Both the position numbers and the translations under genes were made by a program. This document shows, in pieces, positions 1 through 6,219 of a DNA stretch of 39,125 bases. Numbering within the stretch: the first letter of the stretch is position 1; each line of letters begins with the position of its first letter. The notes under the pieces are model-generated. The model ran no database searches. It had not been told where the DNA came from and was given only the letters and a program-made list of their open reading frames with translations. This DNA is from a virus: the IMG/VR virus record IMGVR_UViG_3300025846_000007, positions 1 through 39,125 of that record; one strand, 5' to 3'.

Positions 1-127
1 CACAGGACGCGAAAGTTTCCGTTTGATAGATTCCGGTACGTTGTCATGATCCTCATTCCGTTTCTGTCCCGAAGGACGTTTGTTCTGTTCCTTAACTCAA
101 CTTCCAAACTATAGACCCAACATGTTC
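1..127. repeat. Terminal direct repeat, left copy (circular-assembly overlap)
   Basis: These bases are identical to 38999-39125. An exact overlap of this length at the two ends is the usual signature of a circular or circularly permuted genome assembled with a 127-base k-mer. It is therefore more likely an assembly overlap than a biological terminal repeat. It contains the start of the gene at 38797-39045, its leader and the -10 box of its promoter. Confidence 0.95.
66..77 (-). promoter_or_regulatory. UUCG tetraloop hairpin in the early mRNA leader
   Basis: On the minus strand this reads GTCC-TTCG-GGAC, a four-base-pair stem closed by a C(UUCG)G tetraloop, an exceptionally stable RNA loop. 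It lies in the leader between the early promoter and the first early gene, and may protect the 5' end of the long early transcript. The same hairpin is present at 39064-39075. Confidence 0.55.
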
Positions 128-136
128 GCTAGTCAA
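108..136 (-). promoter_or_regulatory. Early promoter, sigma70-like, leftward
   Basis: Reading the minus strand, TTGACT (131-136) is followed by exactly 17 bases and then TATAGT (108-113). Both are one or two bases from consensus. Transcription would start near base 101 (equivalent to 39099) and run leftward into the gene at 38797-39045 and the early block beyond. The -35 box lies outside the terminal repeat, so the promoter is whole only in the circular form. Confidence 0.75.
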
Positions 137-234
137 GTGATAAATACAAGAATTCTCGAAATCGTTGATTATCCGCCACTTTCATCGAATAATCGGGCGA
201 CGTGGAGACCATTTTCCTGGCGTCACGAATATGG

Positions 235-262
235 TTGACGCCCGGCGGGGAGTCGGTAAAAT
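235..262 (+). promoter_or_regulatory. Promoter, sigma70-like, rightward, for a probable small RNA
   Basis: TTGACG (235-240), a 16-base spacer, and TAAAAT (257-262) match sigma70 boxes well. No open reading frame with a ribosome binding site follows, but a structured segment and a strong terminator do. The expected start is near 269-270. The -35 box and part of the spacer recur in imperfect form at 1021-1037. Confidence 0.5.
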
Positions 263-335
263 AGCCTGCACCTGCATCGTGGTCGGTTTCAATCGGCCTC
301 AGGTCGCTCAGTCCAGCGGCCGCGATGCAGGATAT

Positions 336-395
336 GCGTGGAGCGTAATTGGACGCGGGGTCGGCCGGCCCAGTGGGTTCGAGTCCCATCCACGC
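336..395 (+). other. Shortened tRNA-like element (possible tRNA relic)
   Basis: GCGTGGA (336-342) can pair with TCCACGC (389-395) as a seven-pair acceptor stem. A T-arm has the canonical loop TTCGAGT (378-384) between GGG and CCC. A D-arm-like hairpin is GCGT-AATTGG-ACGC (343-356). The remaining hairpin has a GGCC loop instead of a seven-base anticodon loop. The total is 60 nt, too short for a normal tRNA, with positions 8-9 and the variable loop missing, and no CCA follows. It is best read as a degenerate or mimic tRNA. An attachment site derived from a tRNA 3' end is another option, but no integrase is present. Confidence 0.45.
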
Positions 396-424
396 TCTTG
401 GCCATGGGTTCATCCATGATCGCC

Positions 425-471
425 AACACCGCAGGCGGCCCCAATGTCTAAAGGCCGCCTGTGGTGTTTTT
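425..471 (+). terminator. Strong intrinsic terminator
   Basis: A 16-pair stem (425-440 with 453-468, one G-U pair) encloses a 12-base loop and runs into TTTTT (467-471). The T tract is on the plus strand, so it ends rightward transcription from the 235-262 promoter. No matching T tract exists for the leftward HNH gene. Confidence 0.85.
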
Positions 472-487
472 GGGGAAGGGCATCATA

Positions 488-503
488 TTGTTGACGCCAA
501 CAA
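488..503. promoter_or_regulatory. Inverted repeat, possible operator
   Basis: TTGTTG-ACGC-CAACAA is a perfect six-base inverted repeat between the terminator at 425-471 and the 3' end of the HNH gene. It shares the 9-mer GTTGACGCC with the -35 region at 234-242. A binding site for a phage regulator is possible but unsupported beyond the symmetry. Confidence 0.3.
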
Positions 504-537
504 AATGATCGGTTTGCGGGCGCGCGCAAGGGATCGC

Positions 538-900
538 TCATCTCTCCCTGGTCATGCGAATACCCAGCTTAGCGGCGCGTTCACGGTCGGCCTTGACCCA
601 TGGCATAAAGAGCTTGGCGTATCGTTCTCTTTTAGGCAGCCGTTGCCGTTTGGGTCGCTTTCGCATAACCCCGATCGGCTTTAGACCGTGGGTTGACCGG
701 TGGCACGCATTACAGAGGGTTTGCAGGTCTTCAAGCGGTTCATTCCCAAGATGCAGATATGAAAGATGGTGAACGTTGAGGAATCGATGCGAACCGCACT
801 TGACGCATTTTTTCTTGTCGCGGCTCAGGACTTGGCGGCGTTTTTCTTTCCATGCGGCCGAATTGATGTATGCGGTCCAGACTTCCCTTTGAACTCCCAT
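538..900 (-). CDS. HNH endonuclease
   Basis: This 120-residue protein has a clear HNH nuclease core. C32 and C35 (CVKCG) and C63 and C66 form the structural zinc site, VHHLSYLH (residues 43-50) carries the HH of the catalytic strand, and CNACHRSTH (63-71) the distal histidines. The C-terminal 45 residues are very basic. The ATG at 900 follows GGGAG with good spacing. It lies alone on the minus strand, away from the packaging genes, so a homing or free-standing HNH nuclease is more likely than a packaging role. The second HNH gene at 6220-6522 is the packaging candidate. Family assignment is firm; role is inferred. Confidence 0.9.
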   Translation of the reverse strand: MGVQREVWTAYINSAAWKEKRRQVLSRDKKKCVKCGSHRFLNVHHLSYLHLGNEPLEDLQTLCNACHRSTHGLKPIGVMRKRPKRQRLPKRERYAKLFMPWVKADRERAAKLGIRMTRER

Positions 901-1496
901 TGCGCGCTCCCTTTAAGACTTGAACCTCTTCAACTAATTAACGCGGATATGCTGGGGAAACAGTAGCCAGAGTCATGCATTGAAGACCCCCACGATCCCC
1001 CAAATAGAGCAAAATCACACTTGACGGCCCGGCGGGGTATTCGCTGCGGTGGATGGTGAGTCCTATTTTGCAGCTTGTCTCATTCGCCGGACCTGCCACC
1101 AGAAGACCCGTTGATCATGGGTGGGCTACTGATACCTCGCGTCTACGCTTGGGGTGTCAGCCAGTCAGGGCTTATTTATCGCCTGCCCTGATTCGTCTCG
1201 GCGGGTGGGTTTGAGTGCGTTCACCAACGCAAAATTTCTACGGGGGCAATCTTGCGCTTGCTCCAAACGGTTGTCAAGCCCAAAAACGACAAAATCCAGA
1301 TTTCTCTGGATTTCATCGCGTAGACGTTTCGCGTTGATCGGCCGTTGCGGCCTGCTTGTTGAACCCGTACATTATCGCCCCTTGCCCGGCATGTCAACCC
1401 CCTTCCCCAAAAATCATCCCGCCGCCAAATAAACAACCATTAGTAGTATTCGCCACCGCGATGTATACTACCCGTAGGCTATAGGAGAATCTTGCT
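901..1496. other. Long intergenic region with hairpins, no convincing gene
   Basis: No frame here has both a ribosome binding site and protein-like composition. It contains a near copy (1021-1037) of the TTGACGCCCGGCGGGG block of 235-250, a hairpin pairing TCAGGGC (1165-1171) with 1185-1191, and a perfect nine-pair hairpin AAATCCAGA-TTTC-TCTGGATTT (1292-1313) that resembles a weak two-way terminator. A promoter-operator region closes it at 1441-1471. It separates the leftward HNH gene from the rightward late block. Confidence 0.5.
1441..1471 (+). promoter_or_regulatory. Candidate promoter and operator of the rightward block
   Basis: TATACT (1464-1469) is a good -10 box, but the sequence 17 bases upstream (TAGTAG, 1441-1446) is a poor -35, suggesting an activator or a phage sigma preference. 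The perfect inverted repeat GTAGTAT (1443-1449) and ATACTAC (1465-1471) straddles both boxes, as expected for an operator. It is followed by AGGAGA and the ATG at 1497. Confidence 0.5.
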
Positions 1497-1973
1497 ATGG
1501 GACAAATGGCGATGATCCGGCGTGGTGAGGCGAGTCCGCAACCGCAATCGGATGATTTATCGGAAATGCGGGGGAAACGGGCACGGCGGGCACTGGCGAG
1601 GATGTCGCTGGCGTTGACCACAGACCCGGATAAACGCGGCCGGTATCTGGAACGTCATGCCGATGCGATCCTGCGGCAAGCGAAGATCCGGGAACGGCAA
1701 AGGTACGCAGGGGAACCGCGAATGGAGGCGGCGCTTGACCCTGGGTGCATTCCGATGGGGTCAATGCAATGCAGTTGCAGGAATTGCCGCGAAATAGGGC
1801 ATCATGGCTGGCCTGTTGGATATTCCCGCGAGGCACGGCAAGAGACGGCCGAAGAATTGCACGTGCGCGATGGGACTGAAGTTGGTTACGAGTGCTGGTT
1901 ACACGCGCAGAGTGAATGGTTTTTGCGATCATTGCCGCCGTCCGCCAGTTTCTTGCGTTTTGATGGAAGGTGA
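1497..1973 (+). CDS. Unknown protein, first gene of the rightward block
   Basis: The ATG follows AGGAGA (1483-1488) at eight bases and lies just below the promoter-operator at 1441-1471. The 158-residue product begins with a basic helical segment (residues 25-70, rich in Arg, Ala and Leu). It has a short Cys cluster, CSCRNC, in the middle. From about 1800 a second frame (1804-1989) overlaps its last 170 bases and looks equally protein-like, so the true C-terminus is uncertain. A single-base indel or a real overlap could explain this. I do not recognise a family. Confidence 0.6.
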   Translation: MGQMAMIRRGEASPQPQSDDLSEMRGKRARRALARMSLALTTDPDKRGRYLERHADAILRQAKIRERQRYAGEPRMEAALDPGCIPMGSMQCSCRNCREIGHHGWPVGYSREARQETAEELHVRDGTEVGYECWLHAQSEWFLRSLPPSASFLRFDGR

Positions 1974-1989
1974 ATGTGCAATTGCCTAA
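1804..1989 (+). CDS. Small putative zinc-binding protein overlapping the previous gene
   Basis: This frame encodes 61 residues with C19, C21, a CDHC pair at 41-44 and C51, spacing that suggests a small zinc ribbon. It overlaps the last 170 bases of the 1497-1973 frame in another register and starts directly after a stop in its own frame. Its ribosome binding site is weak, so it may be translated by coupling or be the displaced C-terminal part of the upstream gene. The Cys pattern is seen; function is unknown. Confidence 0.45.
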   Translation: MAGLLDIPARHGKRRPKNCTCAMGLKLVTSAGYTRRVNGFCDHCRRPPVSCVLMEGECAIA

Positions 1990-2104
1990 AACAGACTGCG
2001 CAAGATAACGGAACAGATTGAACGCATGGGAATCGGGAAATTGCTACTCTTGCAAGTTGCTATAGCCTAAGAAGTTACGACTGGAAAAGTGCCGTTTGTG
2101 GGCA

Positions 2105-2118
2105 GGTACTTAAGTACC
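2105..2118. promoter_or_regulatory. Perfect 14-bp palindrome, candidate operator
   Basis: GGTACTTAAGTACC is perfectly self-complementary. It sits 23 bases before the ATG of the small HTH-like gene at 2141, where an autoregulatory operator would be expected. A TATAG sequence (2131-2135) follows. Binding is inferred from symmetry and position. Confidence 0.5.
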
Positions 2119-2140
2119 CTCAACCATATCTATAGGGAGC

Positions 2141-2380
2141 ATGACCATTCCATCTATCCAACTCGCCGGCAACCACACACAAATTGCGGCATGGTATTGG
2201 TGCGATCGTCATTCAATCGCCCAGATAGCCGCGTGGCTCCGCACGTCCCGCCAGAAAATCGAGCGGGAGCTTTATGCAATTCGGATAGCCTACCGCTCGC
2301 ACGGCATTGAACTCCCAAAATACAACCTGACCGGAAATCGTAGCGCGATGCCTGTTTTATCGGACATTCCGCTCGCCTGA
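2141..2380 (+). CDS. Small HTH-like DNA-binding protein, possible late regulator
   Basis: The 79-residue product has a helix-turn-helix-like middle: the run around residues 25-47 (HSIAQIAAWLRTSRQKIEREL) shows the A-x3-G/L-turn-S/T pattern of sigma factor region 4 and small transposase or Trp-repressor-type HTH domains. The ATG is only one base from AGGGAG, unusually tight. A perfect palindrome (2105-2118) lies just upstream and a strong terminator (2404-2432) just downstream, making this a small separate unit near the start of the late block. A regulator of late transcription is plausible but inferred. Confidence 0.65.
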   Translation: MTIPSIQLAGNHTQIAAWYWCDRHSIAQIAAWLRTSRQKIERELYAIRIAYRSHGIELPKYNLTGNRSAMPVLSDIPLA

Positions 2381-2403
2381 TTCTATCTCCTCCTCCCCGT
2401 TCG

Positions 2404-2432
2404 CCCGGCGGCAATTGTGCCGCCGGGTTTTT
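2404..2432 (+). terminator. Intrinsic terminator
   Basis: CCCGGCGGCA (2404-2413), loop ATTG, TGCCGCCGGG (2418-2427), then TTTTT form a perfect ten-pair stem with a T tract. It separates the HTH-like gene from the genes that start at 2441, which would then need read-through or antitermination. Confidence 0.9.
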
Positions 2433-2440
2433 ATACAACC

Positions 2441-2632
2441 ATGCCCGATAAATGCGTCAATTGCGAGATTGCGTTGGTGAGCCAATACAGGCTCGCGGCC
2501 GGGCGCGACTTGCAACTGCAATTAACCGCGACACTCAGTCAACTCGCCGCAGTTACAGCGGAGCGTGACCTGTGTATGCGGTCGATTCACCGTCTCCGCA
2601 ACGAACTACAGCGACAAGAAGGGCGAAAATGA
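2441..2632 (+). CDS. Small coiled-coil protein with CxxC
   Basis: The ATG at 2441 lies just after the terminator's T tract; the longer frame starting at 2417 begins inside the terminator stem and was not used. The 63 residues start MPDKCVNCE, a CxxC pair, followed by a Leu/Gln-rich helix (residues 20-55) that looks like a coiled coil. There is no clear ribosome binding site. The stop overlaps the next ATG (ATGA at 2629), suggesting coupling to the membrane gene that follows. Function unknown. Confidence 0.55.
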   Translation: MPDKCVNCEIALVSQYRLAAGRDLQLQLTATLSQLAAVTAERDLCMRSIHRLRNELQRQEGRK

Positions 2633-3342
2633 TTCAGACCATCTACGAACCACAGACCTACAAACAGCATCGCCCCCCGCGCGGCCACGTATTCGGCCGA
2701 TCAACACGCGTTGCAATCGCTGGCCTGCTGGCATGGACGCTCGCGACGGCGATGATCCTGGCCGCGATATTTCTGGTGACGGGTTGCCGTTCAATCACCC
2801 CGGCGCCGACCACGCAACAGATTACCGCCCCCGCAACCGCCGTTGCCGCGAGCGCAGAAACGACCGTGACGCGGGTTGAGCAATTGACCCCATTTGTCCA
2901 GCCGGCTGGCTCTGTGCCGCTGGCGTCGGCCGTGGCGAGTGCTAAACAGACCGTGACCCTGGCAGATCGCGCGGTTGCATCAAGTGCTGAGTTTTCCGCG
3001 ATGGTTGACAGGTTGACGGCGGAACAGGTTGCACAGACGCGAAAACTGACCGAGACGATTGCTGATCGTGACGCGAAAATTGTCAGCCAGCGGAAAGAAA
3101 TCGTTGGGTGGGAGTCTAGTTGGTTCGGCGGGAAATTCTGGAGCACGTTGCGATGGATCACCGGCATCGGCGCGATTCTGGTTATTGCCGGCCTGATTCT
3201 AAACGCGAAAACTGACGTGCTTGTCTACGCCGCAAAACCCGCGATTTGGATATGGGATGGATTCTGGCTCGCCGTTGTCGGCGGTATTCGCGCTATCGGG
3301 CAGTTGTTTGGCTACAAGGCTCCAGCCACAGGGGCTAAATGA
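2629..3342 (+). CDS. Membrane or lipoprotein-like protein, possible lysis or virion component
   Basis: From the ATG at 2629 (preceded by AAGAAGGG) the product has 237 residues. Residues 28-50 are a hydrophobic segment ending in VTGC (Cys53), which fits a lipobox. An Ala/Thr-rich stretch follows, then a helical region (about 120-165) with coiled-coil character, a second hydrophobic segment (about 175-193), and a Trp-rich amphipathic tail. It overlaps the upstream stop and the downstream ATG by four bases each. Together with the small membrane gene at 3339 it may form a holin- or spanin-like lysis pair. No endolysin is beside it. This role is inferred. Confidence 0.7.
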   Translation: MIQTIYEPQTYKQHRPPRGHVFGRSTRVAIAGLLAWTLATAMILAAIFLVTGCRSITPAPTTQQITAPATAVAASAETTVTRVEQLTPFVQPAGSVPLASAVASAKQTVTLADRAVASSAEFSAMVDRLTAEQVAQTRKLTETIADRDAKIVSQRKEIVGWESSWFGGKFWSTLRWITGIGAILVIAGLILNAKTDVLVYAAKPAIWIWDGFWLAVVGGIRAIGQLFGYKAPATGAK

Positions 3343-3566
3343 TGCAGGTCCACGAATTAAATGAAGCCCGTGACGCGCTGAGGCCGTTTATCGAACAGGC
3401 CGCAACCGCTGCCGCGAATTTGGCTATTGCGAGTATCGAACCGCGTGTCGCGAAATTAGAGGGACAGCAAGGCCGGGCTATGTTAGGCTGGGGGATCGTC
3501 GCGGGCGCGGGATCGCTGGCGAGTGCTCCGTTGTGGGGGTGGATTAAGCAGAAGGCGGGCTGGTGA
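3339..3566 (+). CDS. Small membrane protein, holin-like
   Basis: The 75-residue product has a charged helical N-terminus (1-45) and one C-terminal hydrophobic segment, roughly GWGIVAGAGSLASAPLWGWI, ending in a short basic tail. Size and layout resemble class III holins or haemolysin XhlA-type proteins, which carry a coiled N-terminal part and a single C-terminal membrane helix. It overlaps both neighbours by a few bases. I see a membrane protein; the holin role is inferred from position and size. Confidence 0.65.
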   Translation: MMQVHELNEARDALRPFIEQAATAAANLAIASIEPRVAKLEGQQGRAMLGWGIVAGAGSLASAPLWGWIKQKAGW

Positions 3567-3964
3567 TAATGGACCTCAAAACAATCATCGCGGGAATGAC
3601 CGGGACAGACGCGGAAATCGCGACGGCTTTGAATTCGCCCACAATTGAAGTGCCGCAACCGTTCTATGTCAGCTATCGCACGCTCTTGGGAATGTTCCCG
3701 ATCCCCCGCGTTGAAGCGATGCGGATCATAATCGCGGCAATGTCACCGACCACTGACGAAATTATGGCGATACCCGACGCGGGTGGCATTGATGTGAGTA
3801 TGGAGATAACGCGTCAGACATTGCGGGCCATGGTTCCGGGCGTACTGACACAATTGGAGTGCGATGCGGTTCTAGCTCTGGGCGTGCGGATGGTATCCCC
3901 GCTGCAAGCCGCCGGATTGCCAGCCTACCAAGAAGGCGACATTGCAGCAGCGAGGGGTGAATAA
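3563..3964 (+). CDS. Unknown protein downstream of the holin-like gene
   Basis: A GTG at 3563 overlaps the preceding stop (GTGA) and lies seven bases after AGAAGG, a better placed start than the ATG at 3569. The 133-residue product has no membrane segment and no motif I recognise. It is mostly predicted helix, with repeated Met/Ile-rich stretches. Its stop overlaps the next ATG (TAATG). It links the possible lysis genes to the fibre-like genes. Confidence 0.75.
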   Translation: MIMDLKTIIAGMTGTDAEIATALNSPTIEVPQPFYVSYRTLLGMFPIPRVEAMRIIIAAMSPTTDEIMAIPDAGGIDVSMEITRQTLRAMVPGVLTQLECDAVLALGVRMVSPLQAAGLPAYQEGDIAAARGE

Positions 3965-4437
3965 TGGCATCAAAAAACATCCTTGACCTTGCCGCCGCCC
4001 GTGCCGACCTGACGATCACGCTGGCCAGCCTGGCATCCTCCGTGGCCGGCGTCGGCCGTCAGAGCACCATCGTCGACAACACGGCAACCAAGTACACCCA
4101 GGTGGACGTGATCCTGCAGGTGAAGACCCAGGCTACCACCGCGGCCAGCAGCGTCGTGAGCGTCTACCTGATCCGCGACGATGGCAACGCCAGCCCGAAG
4201 CGCACAGACGCCGCCGGAGCAAGTGACGCGGGTCTAACGCAACTGAATGCGGAGCTTATTGGCACGTTGACCACCGGGGCGACAACGGCCGCACAGACGA
4301 TAACGGGCATATTCCCCGTGCTGTCACCCGGCCCGAAGTGGGGTATTTTGGTAGTCAACTCGACCGGCACCACGTTGGATACGACTGCCGGGAATCACTA
4401 CGCCGGGTTCGTCGGGCATAACCGGACGGTGGGATGA
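3964..4437 (+). CDS. Putative virion surface protein
   Basis: The 157-residue product is rich in Thr, Ser, Ala and Val in alternating patterns expected of a beta-sandwich, for example QVKTQATTAASSVVSVYLI near residues 51-69. It precedes two longer adhesion-like genes with overlapping stops and starts. The first about 230 bases use almost only C- and G-ending codons, unlike the rest of the gene, where T- and A-ending codons return near 4200. This suggests recombination or strong codon selection. Structural role inferred. Confidence 0.7.
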   Translation: MASKNILDLAAARADLTITLASLASSVAGVGRQSTIVDNTATKYTQVDVILQVKTQATTAASSVVSVYLIRDDGNASPKRTDAAGASDAGLTQLNAELIGTLTTGATTAAQTITGIFPVLSPGPKWGILVVNSTGTTLDTTAGNHYAGFVGHNRTVG

Positions 4438-5180
4438 TGTTGCATGGGCTCACCTACGGCACGATTGCGAGGAACGCGAGTCAGGCGAAATACCCATCGT
4501 TGTGGAAGGGGCTCGTTGGGGCTTGGTATCCGATGCTGGGACGCACTGGACTGAGTATTCCCGACCTCTCTGGATGCAGGCGACACGCTGCTATCCCCAC
4601 CCCCGAGATTGCCGGCATTCGATTCGGACTCCCAGTCATCAATAACGACAACGACCGCTATCTGTCACTGGGGAACGTCTGGAAGAATGGACAGACAGCG
4701 GGAACGGTGTTTACGTATGCGGTTTCCTCCATCAATTACAGTGTATCGCTATTCTTGGTTTCCTCGTCAGCATCGTGGGGCACCGCCGGGTCGCTCGGGA
4801 ACGGCAGTGGGACAGTAGCATTTGCTGCCCCCGCGGTATTGCTGACTGCGCCATGGCTCGATCGCACTGGGTTCCATGCGGTCGCTGGAGCATTTTCCCC
4901 CAGCAGATCGGTTCTAATGATAGATGGGGGCCAAACCGCCTGCGTTACAGGTAATGGCGGCGGCGCATTAAGTGCAACAGGGTCAAATGTCACGAAGGCC
5001 GGTTACTCCAGCAGCGCGACAGCGGCCTTGTTGCTCTACTCCATTGACATCGGCGATGCGAACATGCTATTGCTCTCCGCCGATCCTCTCGCCCCACTCC
5101 GTCGCCGCGACGATTTCGATGATGTGACCGCAGGTTCAGCAGCCGCCGCGATCATTGCAGCATCGGAGGCCCAAGAATGA
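4434..5180 (+). CDS. LamG-like (concanavalin-fold) virion protein, possible adhesin
   Basis: The 248-residue product starts with the pattern LVGAWYPMLGRTGLSIPDLSG, which matches the opening strand of LamG/concanavalin A-like lectin domains (hydrophobic-AxY/F-...-D-S/L-SG). The following glycine- and serine-rich strands fit a jelly-roll sandwich. The C-terminal LSADPLAPLRRRDDF is a tail often seen after such domains in phage structural proteins. It lies in a run of three overlapping genes. Carbohydrate or surface binding is the family expectation; receptor binding here is inferred. Confidence 0.7.
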   Translation: MMLHGLTYGTIARNASQAKYPSLWKGLVGAWYPMLGRTGLSIPDLSGCRRHAAIPTPEIAGIRFGLPVINNDNDRYLSLGNVWKNGQTAGTVFTYAVSSINYSVSLFLVSSSASWGTAGSLGNGSGTVAFAAPAVLLTAPWLDRTGFHAVAGAFSPSRSVLMIDGGQTACVTGNGGGALSATGSNVTKAGYSSSATAALLLYSIDIGDANMLLLSADPLAPLRRRDDFDDVTAGSAAAAIIAASEAQE

Positions 5181-6217
5181 AAGCACCAGCCACACAGAAC
5201 ACGGCGTACAAATTCAATATCCGCGTAGTGGATGGCGATCTGACCGGAATCACCGGGTTGACGCTCACTGCCGCGATCCAATGGATGAAACCCGGCAACC
5301 CGAACACCATTGCCAACGCCGCTGGCACGCTACATGAACTCGCCAACGGGTTCTATGACTACACCACCACTACCGGGGAAGTAGACACTGTGGGCAATTG
5401 CCTGCTAGGCATCACCACGGCCGGGTATTCGATCATCGGCGGCGAGGTATCGGCTGGAGCGATTCCCGCGTCTGGCAACTGGAGCACGCTCACCCCGCAG
5501 GCAGTGGCCGACGCGATGCTGCTCATGCCGACAGGTGGGGCGTACTTCGGCGTGTTGGAATCAGTCTCGAATCTCGCTAGCAGTACGAACGATATTGGCT
5601 ATAACGTGACCAGCATTAGCGGAACACTCAGCGATATGGCCACGGCGACGGCACAGACCGCGATCCTCGCCGCAATCGGTTCGCTGGGCGTCGGGGCGTA
5701 TACTGTAACCCTAACCATCACAGACGGCACAAACCCGCTTCAGGGTGCATCCGTCCGCTTAATCTATGGAGTAACAGCCCTAACCGGCACGACAAACGTG
5801 AGCGGGGTAATCGCGTTTTCGTGCGATGCCGCAACGTGGAATGTAGCTATCTCTATGCCGGGGTATCAGTTCACGCCGACAACGCTGGTAGTGGCCGGGG
5901 CAACACCGCATGGTTATGCGATGGCTGCTGTTACCCATGCTGCCGCGCCGGCAGGAATGATTCGCGTTTACGGATATGCGAAAACTCTTGGCGTTGTTAC
6001 AAGCGGGGTTAAACACTATCTGCGTTGCAGCAACAATACCGGAGCAAATAGCGAGAGTCAGTCAACCGTGCTCGCTACAAGTGCCGCTGATGGGTACTTC
6101 TGCTGGAACGTCGATTCAAACGCTGCCCTTGAGTATTTGATACAGCGCGAATCGGGCGAGTGGAAGCATCAGCAGGGCGCGACAACGGATATCAATGTAA
6201 CCGGATTGCTAGGTTAA
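5177..6217 (+). CDS. Fibre- or adhesin-like protein with an Ig/carboxypeptidase-regulatory-like domain
   Basis: The 346-residue product has a beta-rich N-terminal third, a helical linker with NLASSTNDIGYNV-type repeats, and a central domain around residues 175-255. The latter (TVTLTITDGTNPLQGASVRL, then TTNVSGVIAFSCDA) reads like a carboxypeptidase-regulatory or Ig-like fold found in surface and fibre proteins. The last 80 residues are again beta-rich. It overlaps the LamG-like gene by four bases. A role in host attachment is inferred from fold and position. Confidence 0.7.
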   Translation: MKAPATQNTAYKFNIRVVDGDLTGITGLTLTAAIQWMKPGNPNTIANAAGTLHELANGFYDYTTTTGEVDTVGNCLLGITTAGYSIIGGEVSAGAIPASGNWSTLTPQAVADAMLLMPTGGAYFGVLESVSNLASSTNDIGYNVTSISGTLSDMATATAQTAILAAIGSLGVGAYTVTLTITDGTNPLQGASVRLIYGVTALTGTTNVSGVIAFSCDAATWNVAISMPGYQFTPTTLVVAGATPHGYAMAAVTHAAAPAGMIRVYGYAKTLGVVTSGVKHYLRCSNNTGANSESQSTVLATSAADGYFCWNVDSNAALEYLIQRESGEWKHQQGATTDINVTGLLG

Positions 6218-6219
6218 TC

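Larger units (their letters stand above)
270..471 (+). ncRNA. Candidate structured non-coding RNA with tRNA-like domain
   Basis: The segment lies between a sigma70-like promoter (235-262) and a strong intrinsic terminator (425-471) and contains no convincing coding frame. It has three structural parts. A long stem pairs CCTGCATCGTGG (271-282) with 320-331, twelve pairs including one G-U. A 60-nt tRNA-like element follows at 336-395, then the terminator hairpin. I recognise no known RNA family. It could be a phage regulatory RNA, a decayed tRNA locus with its own transcription unit, or a leftover of an attachment site. The structure is seen in the sequence; transcription is inferred. Confidence 0.5.

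Noticed and set aside
336-395. A functional tRNA gene
   Set aside because: It is only 60 nt, with no seven-base anticodon loop, no U8-A9 and no variable loop, so it is reported only as a tRNA-like element.
371-395. Attachment site in a tRNA 3' end
   Set aside because: The sequence would suit an attP core, but no integrase or excisionase gene is present in this complete genome.
129-413. Minus- and plus-strand frames over the region after the left end
   Set aside because: They cover promoters, the structured RNA and the tRNA-like element, and lack ribosome binding sites and protein-like composition.
1021-1049. Second promoter at the repeated TTGACGG block
   Set aside because: No -10-like sequence occurs at 16-18 bases from the TTGACG.
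2417-2440. Upstream start for the gene at 2441
   Set aside because: It would begin in the loop of the perfect terminator hairpin and has no ribosome binding site.
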